This document shows positions 24,751 through 32,101 of a DNA stretch of 42,199 nt, in pieces. A program made the position numbers and the translations under genes. The DNA is from UBA1535 sp002323775 (GTDB taxonomy: Bacteria > Bacillota > Clostridia > Tissierellales > Sedimentibacteraceae): NCBI GenBank assembly GCA_031993545.1, contig DAMAHZ010000019.1:1-42199 (forward strand), given 5' to 3'. Numbering within the stretch: position 1 is the first letter of the stretch; every line of letters starts with the position of its first letter. A model generated the notes under the pieces. It searched no databases. It saw nothing but the letters and a program-made list of their open reading frames with translations, and was not told where the DNA came from.

Positions 24751-25338
24751 ATGAATACAAGCAACAAAACAAGCAAACTTACTTTTTTAGGAGTTATGCT
24801 GGCATTGACAATTGTTTTTGTAATGATTACTGCAATTCCGGGGCCAACTGCCACAATAGCATTCTTGATGTTTATACCGACAATAGTAACAAGTATAATT
24901 CATGGACCAAAACTTGGAGCATTGATGGGATTTCTCGCTGGTTTGACGACGCTCATAAGAGCATATGTAGCGCCACTCACTCCTTTTGACTTTTTTTTCC
25001 AAAATCCTTTAGTAGCAATATTGCCTAGGATATTTATAGGAATAACACCTTATTTTGTATATGAGGGAATTAAAAGAATATTCAAATTTAATGGTTCGGA
25101 AAATATATCAGCAGTGATTGCAGGTGCAGTAGGTGCAATAACAAATACAGTTTTAGTTGTAATAGCTTTATATTTTGTATATGGAGAAAAGATTGTAGGT
25201 GATTATGGTTTGCAAAATTCTATAATCGCATTTATGGTTGCGATAGCAGGTGTTAATGGATTAATAGAGGCAGCAACAGCAGCTATACTCACAACACCAG
25301 TAGTACATATATACAATAAGATTAATAGAAATAGATAA
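24751..25338 (+). CDS. panT: ECF transporter S component, probably for pantothenate
   Basis: The 195-residue membrane protein has five to six hydrophobic segments. LTFLGVMLALTIVFVMIT near the N-terminus and FIPTIVTSIIHGPKLGALMGFLAGLTTLIRAY are typical of ECF S components, small substrate-binding membrane proteins that work with a shared EcfT/EcfA module encoded elsewhere. Pantothenate is inferred because coaX, the next enzyme in the route to coenzyme A, lies 110 bases downstream; the S-component family itself covers several vitamins. The start is the ATG seven bases after AGGAGG; the frame extends upstream into the leader but without a binding site. The leader RNA upstream and hairpin downstream suggest regulated expression. 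Confidence 0.75.
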   Translation: MNTSNKTSKLTFLGVMLALTIVFVMITAIPGPTATIAFLMFIPTIVTSIIHGPKLGALMGFLAGLTTLIRAYVAPLTPFDFFFQNPLVAILPRIFIGITPYFVYEGIKRIFKFNGSENISAVIAGAVGAITNTVLVVIALYFVYGEKIVGDYGLQNSIIAFMVAIAGVNGLIEAATAAILTTPVVHIYNKINRNR

Positions 25339-25346
25339 AATCAATG

Positions 25347-25381
25347 TATAGAGTGTCCTATATTAGAGAGGGCACTCTATA
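25347..25381 (+). other. Intercistronic hairpin between the transporter and coaX
   Basis: A 13-bp stem (25347-25359 with 25369-25381, TATAGAGTGTCC arm, one G-U), loop of nine bases. There is no T-run, only TATTAATAAATTT, so partial termination or RNA processing is more likely than a full stop. Confidence 0.5.
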
Positions 25382-25448
25382 TATTAATAAATTTACAATT
25401 TTTAAATTGCAAAAGATAAATTAAGTTGATAAACATTAGGAGGTAGCA

Positions 25449-26222
25449 ATGATTTTAGTTGTAGACATTGGAAATACAAATATAGTTTTGGGGGTATATA
25501 ATGACAACGAACTGTTGGGCAACTGGAGAATGTTGACGAAAAATGAGAGAACATCAGATGAATACGGGATGTCAATACTTAGTCTTCTTCAATTCAACAA
25601 TATAAATTATAGCAAAATTGACAGTGTTATAATATCTTCAGTAGTTCCAAATGTTATGCACTCCTTTACACATACAATGAGGAAATACTTTAATATCGAA
25701 CCTTTGATTGTGGGACCGGGAATTAAAACTGGTATTATGATAAAATCTGAAAACCCAAGAGAGGTTGGAGCAGATAGAATAGTAGATGCAGTAGCGGCAT
25801 ATGAACAGTATGGCGGCAAAACTCCGCTTATAGTTATAGATTTTGGAACTGCGACAACTTATGATGTCATCAGTGAGCAGGGCGAATTCTTATACGGGAT
25901 AACTTCTCCCGGTATACAAATATCTGCGGATGCACTTTGGAGCAAAACAGCACAGCTTCCAAACATTCAAATAAAAAAACCAGATTCAATACTTGCTAAA
26001 AACACTGTCACAAGCATGCAGGCAGGCTTAGTTTATGGATATATTGGACAAACAGAGTATATTATTAAAAAAGTAAAGGAAGAAATGAAGAACGATAATA
26101 TAAAGGTTGTAGCAACAGGCGGACTTGGCAGAATAATAAGTGACGAGACAAAGTATATAGATATATACGACCCATTATTGTTATTAAAAGGATTAAAATT
26201 TATTCACGATAAAAATAAATAA
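25449..26222 (+). CDS. coaX: Type III pantothenate kinase
   Basis: Phosphorylates pantothenate to 4'-phosphopantothenate, the first step of coenzyme A synthesis. The 257-residue ASKHA-fold protein shows VVDIGNTNIVLGVY (phosphate 1, with Asp6), NPREVGADRIVDAVAAY (pantothenate binding, about 98-114), IVIDFGTATTYDVI (phosphate 2, about 128-140) and ATGGLGRII (adenosine). All catalytic parts are visible. Type III enzymes are not feedback-inhibited by CoA and need a monovalent cation. GGAGG lies five bases before the ATG. It pairs with the upstream S component for uptake and activation of the vitamin, and the unit ends in a strong terminator. Confidence 0.96.
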   Translation: MILVVDIGNTNIVLGVYNDNELLGNWRMLTKNERTSDEYGMSILSLLQFNNINYSKIDSVIISSVVPNVMHSFTHTMRKYFNIEPLIVGPGIKTGIMIKSENPREVGADRIVDAVAAYEQYGGKTPLIVIDFGTATTYDVISEQGEFLYGITSPGIQISADALWSKTAQLPNIQIKKPDSILAKNTVTSMQAGLVYGYIGQTEYIIKKVKEEMKNDNIKVVATGGLGRIISDETKYIDIYDPLLLLKGLKFIHDKNK

Positions 26223-26265
26223 AAAATTAGCGAAGAATTATAACAAAATTCTTCGCTAATTTTTT
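26221..26265 (+). terminator. Strong terminator after coaX
   Basis: A perfect 19-bp stem, 26221-26239 with 26247-26265 (TTAGCGAAGAATT arm), loop ATAACAA, ends in TTTTTT. It overlaps the last base(s) of the coaX stop codon region. Confidence 0.95.
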
Positions 26266-26342
26266 ATTTATTAGGATAGAAGCTCATGAAACCCTTTGTA
26301 AAACACTCATCTAATATTTTTTCATTTTTTGAAAAAAATCCT

Positions 26343-26371
26343 TTGTAATATATACAAATTTGTTATACAAT
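26343..26371 (+). promoter_or_regulatory. Predicted promoter of the heterodimeric ABC exporter
   Basis: TTGTAA (26343-26348) and TACAAT (26366-26371) are 17 bases apart. The spacer holds small inverted repeats (TTGTAATATATACAA and TTGTTATACAA). Start near 26378. Confidence 0.55.
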
Positions 26372-26383
26372 AGATATTGCATG

Positions 26384-26446
26384 TTGAAGTTTGGTATGAT
26401 ATTTTTCATTGAATTTTATCGCAGATTATCATACTTAAAGCTTCAA
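26384..26446 (+). promoter_or_regulatory. Leader inverted repeat before the ABC exporter operon
   Basis: TTGAAG (26384-26389) and GTATGAT (26394-26400) pair with CTTCAA (26441-26446) and ATCATAC (26428-26434), giving a stem with a small internal loop and a 27-base apical loop right at the predicted transcript start. No T-run follows. It could be an operator or a regulatory leader. Confidence 0.45.
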
Positions 26447-26482
26447 AAATAAAAAATACTAAAGAGAGGGATGAAGTGTAAA

Positions 26483-28273
26483 ATGGAAAAAATGACAGAT
26501 GAAAAGGATAGTATTTTAAGTCTGATTAAAAGTCCATATGTGCTAGGCTTTATAAAAAAATATAAGCTAAGCTATATAATTGGAATTGCGTTCTTAGTTT
26601 TGATTGATTATTTGCAGACAATAATACCAATGAGCATTGGGAGAGTTATTGACGGTTTGGAAAAAAATAATATTACCTTGAATGGTATCCAAAGGGAATT
26701 AATAATTATTATTGCACTTGCTTTAGTCATTATCATAGGTAGAATAATGTGGAGATTGCTCATCTTTGGAGCAGCGAGAAAGATAGAAAGAGATATTAGA
26801 GATGATTTATTCGCACATCTTGAAAAACTTTCTCAAAGATATTTTAATAATCATAAAACTGGCGAGATAATGGCTTACGTAACAAATGACCTTGAATCAG
26901 TGAGACAAGCTATGGGAATGGGCACTATGATGATTTTTGATGTTGCCACCCTTTTATTCTTTACCTTATATAATATGGCTACACAAATAAATGTGTCATT
27001 GACAGTAGCCGCTGTTATACCTCTAGTATTCATAGCTTTAGTTACAGCAAAGATAGGACCAAAACTATTTAGAAGATTCGCTGATAGACAGGAAGCATTT
27101 TCTAAGATTTCTGACTTTGTTCAAGAAGATTTATCGGGTATAAAGGTAGTTAAAGCTTTTGTTCAGCAACAGGAAGAAATATTAGCATTTGAACAAGTAA
27201 GTAAAAATTATTTTAAAGTAAATATGAGTTTGATGAAACTGCATGCAGCGATGAATCCGTTTATGAGTGGTATTGCAGGTATAGCAATGGCTGTAGCATT
27301 ATCATATGGTGGATACATAACTGTAAGCGGAGTAATAAGTGTTGGTAATTTCGTTACATTCTTACAATTTTTAGGAATGCTTGTATGGCCGATGATGGCG
27401 ATAGGTATGGCAGTCAATGTAATGACAATGGGCTCAGCTTCATTAAAAAGAATAGAGTCTGTTCTAAAAGAAGAAGTAGAAATAAAAGACGCAGATAATG
27501 TTAAAAATCCTGAGAACTTTGAAGGCAGTATTAAATTCAGTAATTTAAGCTATAAATATCCGAATACTGATACATACGCTCTTGAAAATATTTCATTTGA
27601 AATTAAAAAAGGCGAAACTCTTGGTATAGTAGGAAGAACCGGAAGTGGAAAAACTACTTTGGTTAATTTGCTGTTAAGGCTGTATAATGTTGATAAAAAC
27701 AGTATATTTGTGAGTGGAACAGATATAATGGAGCTTCCGTTAAAATCCTTGAGAGAAAATATTGGATATGTGCCACAGGATAATTTCTTGTTTTCAGAAA
27801 CAATTAAAAACAATATAGATTTTAGCGATGGAAGTTTATCGATGGAAACAGTCGAAAACTTTGCAGATTTTGCTTGTGTTCATGACAATATAGTTGAATT
27901 CAAGGAAGGATATGAGACTATAGTAGGCGAAAGAGGAGTTACTCTTTCCGGAGGACAAAAGCAGAGAGTTTCCATAGCCAGAGCATTAATTAAAGACCCA
28001 GAGATACTTATACTTGACGATTCTGTTTCCGCAGTTGACACAGATACAGAAGAAAAGATTTTAAATAATTTGAGAAAACAAAGGGCTGACAAAACTAATA
28101 TTATTATAGCCCACAGAATTTCAACAATCCAACAAGCAAACCACATCATAGTTATTGACGAGGGCAAGTTAATTGAGCAAGGTACTCATGAACAATTAAT
28201 TGCTAATAATGGTTTGTACAATTCTCTATACCAAAAGCAATTGCTCGAAAAGATGATAGACGAGGAAGCTTAG
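26483..28273 (+). CDS. Heterodimeric ABC exporter subunit with degenerate catalytic site (YheI/TM287/BmrC-type)
   Basis: The 596-residue half-transporter has six transmembrane segments (about 30-320) and a C-terminal ATPase. The ATPase shows Walker A GRTGSGKTT (about 384), Q-loop PQDN, signature TLSGGQKQR, Walker B ILILDDSVSAVD (about 508) and H-loop AHRIS. The residue after the Walker B Asp is Asp, not the catalytic Glu, as in the degenerate site of TM287/BmrC-type subunits. Together with the next gene it would form an asymmetric multidrug/lipid exporter powered mainly by one site. Starts at 26471 and 26483 are in frame; GAGAGGG abuts the first, so ATG 26483 is preferred. It is separated from its partner by repeat copy C. 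Confidence 0.9.
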   Translation: MEKMTDEKDSILSLIKSPYVLGFIKKYKLSYIIGIAFLVLIDYLQTIIPMSIGRVIDGLEKNNITLNGIQRELIIIIALALVIIIGRIMWRLLIFGAARKIERDIRDDLFAHLEKLSQRYFNNHKTGEIMAYVTNDLESVRQAMGMGTMMIFDVATLLFFTLYNMATQINVSLTVAAVIPLVFIALVTAKIGPKLFRRFADRQEAFSKISDFVQEDLSGIKVVKAFVQQQEEILAFEQVSKNYFKVNMSLMKLHAAMNPFMSGIAGIAMAVALSYGGYITVSGVISVGNFVTFLQFLGMLVWPMMAIGMAVNVMTMGSASLKRIESVLKEEVEIKDADNVKNPENFEGSIKFSNLSYKYPNTDTYALENISFEIKKGETLGIVGRTGSGKTTLVNLLLRLYNVDKNSIFVSGTDIMELPLKSLRENIGYVPQDNFLFSETIKNNIDFSDGSLSMETVENFADFACVHDNIVEFKEGYETIVGERGVTLSGGQKQRVSIARALIKDPEILILDDSVSAVDTDTEEKILNNLRKQRADKTNIIIAHRISTIQQANHIIVIDEGKLIEQGTHEQLIANNGLYNSLYQKQLLEKMIDEEA

Positions 28274-28280
28274 GAGGTGC

Positions 28281-28379
28281 ATGAGGTTGAAAAAAATTAA
28301 AAATAATGAAAGGATAAGCGCCGAGACCATAAGCAGATATTGTATGGGATTTAGGAGGGCTTGGTGCGTGGGCATATAA
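28281..28379 (+). repeat. Intergenic element, copy C (family of three), with a 32-codon ORF
   Basis: This copy fills almost the whole 106-base gap between the two exporter subunits. Its 5' block matches copy B over 23 bases. GCGCCGAG (28318-28325) pairs with CTTGGTGC (28360-28367) and an inner CCATA (28327-28331) pairs with TATGG (28343-28347). ATG 28281, three bases after AGGAGG, opens an uninterrupted frame MRLKKIKNNERISAETISRY... ending WCVGI, stop at 28377-28379, one base before the ATG of the next subunit. It is the only copy with an intact frame through both blocks. Confidence 0.6.
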
Positions 28380-30152
28380 ATGGAACAAATGGAAAACATA
28401 GACTTTAAAAAATATAGCTTTAAAACAATACGAAGAATGTTAAAATATGCAAAACCATATATAGGCTGGTTTGCTTTGGCAGTAGTTTTTATATTTTTAA
28501 TAGTTGGACTTGAGCTTTACCAACCGATAATTTTGGGAAGTGCAACAGACCTTATAGTCGAAAATATAGGTAGCCCTTCTGCTGCAAACGAAATGATAGT
28601 ACTTGGGCTTAAATTCCTTGGAATTGTACTTCTAAGCATTGGATTAAGCTATTCGCAGTCAATGGTACTAGCATATATAGGACAAAAAATTATACTTAAT
28701 GTTAGAATGGATGTTTTTAAACATTTACATAGATTATCAATTAATTTTTTTAACAATAACCCGATTGGTAGACTTGTAACTCGTGCAACTAATGATATAG
28801 AGACGCTAAACGAAATGTATACAAGTGTTATAGTAAATATGCTAAGAAGTATTTCTCTCTTAGTTGGAATTATAGTTACAATGCTTATGTACAACATTAA
28901 GTTATCATTATTAACATTTACAGTACTACCGTTTATAATTATTTTCACAACCGTATTCTCTTTTGCATCTAAAAAGATATACAGAGAGATACGTGCGAAA
29001 ATATCAGCGCTAAACGCTTTTGTATCAGAACATGTATCTGGAATGAAAATAGTTCAGATTTTTGCAGTTGAAGATAAGATGCTGGGAAAATTTAAGCAAA
29101 GAAGTGAAGAATTAAGAAAAAGACTTATGGATCACATAAAAATATTTTCTGTTTATGCACCTTCAACATATTTGTTAAATATTGTAGCCTTGGTACTTCT
29201 TCTGTGGTTTGGAGGAAAAATGTATATGGCCGGGGAAATCACTATAGGAACTATAGTAATATTCCAAAGATATATAGGTAAATTTTTTGAGCCGATACAA
29301 GAATTTGCAGAGCAGTTAAATATCATACAATCAGCATCAGCATCAGCAGAAAGAATATTTGATTTGCTTGATGAAAAGATTGAAATTGTAGATTCTCCAA
29401 ATGCTGTAGAGCTTAAGGATTTAAAAGGTGAGATAGAGTTTAAAAACGTATGGTTTGCATATAAAGATGAAGAATGGATATTAAAGGATGTTTCATTTAA
29501 GGTTAAGCCGGGACAAAACATTGCATTTGTCGGTGCTACAGGAGCAGGTAAAACCACTATTCAGAATTTGATAACCAGATATTATGACATTCAAAAAGGT
29601 GAGATACTAATTGATGGAATTAATATCAGAGACATTAAGCTAGACAGCTTAAGAATAAATATTGGACAAATGCTTCAGGATGTATTTTTATTCACTGGCG
29701 ATATAAAAAGCAATATAAGACTTAGAAATGAAAAAATAAGCGATGAAGAAATCTATGAGGCATCCAAATATGTCAATGCTGATGGCTTTATATCAAAATT
29801 CAAGAAAAAATATGATGAGCCGGTTATTGAAAGAGGAGCATCTTTCTCAGCAGGACAAAGACAATTATTGTCATTTGCCCGTACACTTGCATTTAAACCA
29901 AAGATACTCATACTTGATGAGGCTACTGCAAACATAGATACTGAGACGGAAGGCCTGATACAGGACGCTCTTGGAAAATTAATGAAAAACAGAACTACAT
30001 TAATTGTTGCACATAGACTTTCAACTATTCAAAATGCTGATAAGATAATTGTAATGCACAAGGGAAGAATTATGGAAGAAGGAACACATCAAGAGCTTCT
30101 TTCTAATCACGGAATGTATTATAAGCTGTATAAATTGCAATATGAGCATTAA
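28380..30152 (+). CDS. Heterodimeric ABC exporter subunit with catalytic ATPase site (YheH/TM288/BmrD-type)
   Basis: The 590-residue partner of the upstream subunit has six transmembrane segments (about 30-310) and a C-terminal ATPase. Walker A is GATGAGKTT (about 384) and Walker B ILILDEATANID keeps the catalytic Glu. H-loop is AHRLS. The signature loop is the variant SAGQ (FSAGQRQLLSFAR) instead of SGGQ, which fits the asymmetric family: the canonical signature of the partner faces this subunit's intact Walker B. Substrates of relatives are drugs or lipids. The start ATG follows an in-frame TAA directly and no Shine-Dalgarno is close (AGGAGG is about 20 bases upstream), so translation may depend on reinitiation after the small ORF in copy C. 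Followed by a bidirectional terminator. Confidence 0.9.
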   Translation: MEQMENIDFKKYSFKTIRRMLKYAKPYIGWFALAVVFIFLIVGLELYQPIILGSATDLIVENIGSPSAANEMIVLGLKFLGIVLLSIGLSYSQSMVLAYIGQKIILNVRMDVFKHLHRLSINFFNNNPIGRLVTRATNDIETLNEMYTSVIVNMLRSISLLVGIIVTMLMYNIKLSLLTFTVLPFIIIFTTVFSFASKKIYREIRAKISALNAFVSEHVSGMKIVQIFAVEDKMLGKFKQRSEELRKRLMDHIKIFSVYAPSTYLLNIVALVLLLWFGGKMYMAGEITIGTIVIFQRYIGKFFEPIQEFAEQLNIIQSASASAERIFDLLDEKIEIVDSPNAVELKDLKGEIEFKNVWFAYKDEEWILKDVSFKVKPGQNIAFVGATGAGKTTIQNLITRYYDIQKGEILIDGINIRDIKLDSLRINIGQMLQDVFLFTGDIKSNIRLRNEKISDEEIYEASKYVNADGFISKFKKKYDEPVIERGASFSAGQRQLLSFARTLAFKPKILILDEATANIDTETEGLIQDALGKLMKNRTTLIVAHRLSTIQNADKIIVMHKGRIMEEGTHQELLSNHGMYYKLYKLQYEH

Positions 30153-30185
30153 AATTAAATCTTAATATAAATATTTAATATAGTT

Positions 30186-30244
30186 AAACTCAAAAATCTT
30201 TGTGTAATTCATAAATTTGAACTTTCACAAAGATTTTTGAGTTT
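30186..30244. terminator. Bidirectional terminator between convergent ABC operons
   Basis: A perfect 19-bp inverted repeat (30186-30204 with 30226-30244) rich in A and T at its outer ends lies between convergent operons, so it may terminate transcription from both sides. The T-run on the plus side is interrupted (TTTGTTTTG). Confidence 0.75.
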
Positions 30245-30310
30245 GTTTTGAAATATTATATAAGAAATATTGATATTATAAAATTATTTGATTAATGGAT
30301 GACTTAATCA

Positions 30311-32101
30311 TCAGCTTGATACATACCATTTTGCCTGTGAAGAAAACATATCAAAATACATACCCTTTGCATCCATAAGCTGTTCATGCGTACCAATTTC
30401 TATAATCCTTCCCTTATCCAAAACTACAATTTTATCGGCTATTTTAGTTGAGCCAAGTCTGTGAGTAACAAGAATTGCGATTTTATTTCTCGCAAGCTCT
30501 CGAAATTTTTCGTATAATAAAGATTCCTCAATAGGGTCAATCGCAGAAATTGGTTCGTCCAGAACAATTAATTTACTGTCCTTGTAAAGCCCTCTGGCAA
30601 GTGCGACTCTCTGCCATTCTCCACCAGAAAGGTCAATACCTCCGAATTCTCGTGAAAGGATTGTTTCAACTCCATCTTTAAGCTTTGCGTTTTTTTCTGT
30701 CAAATCAAAATCTGCCTGTTCCAGTGATTTTTGAAATTTTTTCTCATCAAAGGAATTCTTACAATCCGACAATAAAACATTTTGCTTTAGTGTAATCTTG
30801 TATTTTCCAAACCGCTGAATAACGCCTGAAATAAACTTAAACCTGCTTTCTTTGCAATAGTCTGTGATTGGTATCCCATCTGCTAAAACTTTACCCTCAC
30901 TCGGAGATAAAATACCGGTGATAATTTTTACTAAGGTTGTTTTTCCTGCACCATTTTGACCGACAAAGGCAATTGTTTCTCCGGCGTTTATTTTTAGAGA
31001 AATATTTTCAATAGAATTTTGTGTGGAATTTGGATATTTGAAGCTTAGTCCTAAAATTTCGATACCGTTTTTGAAATTTATATCATCAGTTCTTCCCGTA
31101 TCATTTGGTATATCGAGAAAATAAAGAAAATTGCTCAGTGAACCATAACTCTCCAGCATTCCTCCCCAATAATTGCTTACAGCATCAGTCATGAAGGCAA
31201 TCAAAATGTTGGTTGAAGAAAATATTGCTGCAAATGCACCTACTGTTATATAGCCTTGTAATAACGAGCTTATCAGTAGGTATAAAACACCACTGTAGCC
31301 AAGAAAGGTAAGACTGCGAAGACCGATTTCAATTATCTGTATCTTGCAAACTGCTTTCCAACGCTTGTCACAAAAAATCTCCATGGTTTTATTGTACTTA
31401 TGTTTAATAAACGAATATATCCCGAGAATTCTAGTTTCTTTAAAATATTCCCGATGATATATTTCTTTCTCATAGTGTTTAAGCTTGCGTTCTAAAGGGG
31501 CAGACTCGTCGATAAGCTCCGAGAATATTTTTTTTCGCAAAATCTGTGAAATCAGCATAGGAATAAACAGAAAAAATACGCACAGTGCCAAAATAGGACG
31601 CAGATTATACAAGTATATTCCCATAATTATGAAATATGGACCGTAAAAGAATAATAATGTTGAAATAGAATGATATAAATCAATTCCATTTTCTGCACCT
31701 TGAGAAGCTTTTTGAATAAGGGTTAAAGTTGCTTCATTTTCAAAATCAATAGCTGGAATGACAGCAATTTTTTGATGTATCCTTTCCTTGAATGCAGCTC
31801 TGATTCGAAAATTTGCAGGCCATGCGAGAAAATTACATATACCGTTCATAAGCTCGCTAAAAATTAAAACCATGGTCATCAGCATAACACTTATAATTAC
31901 ACTGCCCGTTATTTTGCCTTGTTGTATTGCATAAGTGACTGATTCAAACATATTTTGTGTAGAGAGAGTTCCCAATACAAAGCTGCTTGAAGAAAGAATC
32001 ATTCCTATACAATCTGCTATCAAATAAAATGGTGCTGCTTTAAAGACATAATGCAGAATTCTTCCTGCAACCATGACATAAGGTGCTTTTTTCTTATTCA
32101 T
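30311..32101 (-). CDS. ABC exporter subunit, second gene of a coupled pair
   Basis: The 596-residue half-transporter has about six hydrophobic segments up to residue 320 and an ATPase with Walker A GQNGAGKTT, canonical signature LSGGEWQRVALARG, Walker B LIVLDEPISAIDP and H-loop THRLGST. It keeps the catalytic Glu. The start is the ATG at 32101, which overlaps the preceding stop by ATGA with AAAGGAG nine bases upstream; a TTG at 32110 keeps the frame but abuts that site. Coupled translation with the next upstream gene implies a heterodimer. Cargo is unknown. GEWQR/DGQWQR signatures like these are common in exporters of modified peptides, so peptide export is one guess, but no precursor or modification gene is beside it. 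Confidence 0.85.
   Translation of the reverse strand: MNKKKAPYVMVAGRILHYVFKAAPFYLIADCIGMILSSSSFVLGTLSTQNMFESVTYAIQQGKITGSVIISVMLMTMVLIFSELMNGICNFLAWPANFRIRAAFKERIHQKIAVIPAIDFENEATLTLIQKASQGAENGIDLYHSISTLLFFYGPYFIIMGIYLYNLRPILALCVFFLFIPMLISQILRKKIFSELIDESAPLERKLKHYEKEIYHREYFKETRILGIYSFIKHKYNKTMEIFCDKRWKAVCKIQIIEIGLRSLTFLGYSGVLYLLISSLLQGYITVGAFAAIFSSTNILIAFMTDAVSNYWGGMLESYGSLSNFLYFLDIPNDTGRTDDINFKNGIEILGLSFKYPNSTQNSIENISLKINAGETIAFVGQNGAGKTTLVKIITGILSPSEGKVLADGIPITDYCKESRFKFISGVIQRFGKYKITLKQNVLLSDCKNSFDEKKFQKSLEQADFDLTEKNAKLKDGVETILSREFGGIDLSGGEWQRVALARGLYKDSKLIVLDEPISAIDPIEESLLYEKFRELARNKIAILVTHRLGSTKIADKIVVLDKGRIIEIGTHEQLMDAKGMYFDMFSSQAKWYVSS

Noticed and set aside
14274..28379. The three-copy element as an insertion sequence.
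   Set aside because: No transposase, no target duplications seen and interiors differ in length and sequence; a non-autonomous remnant cannot be excluded.
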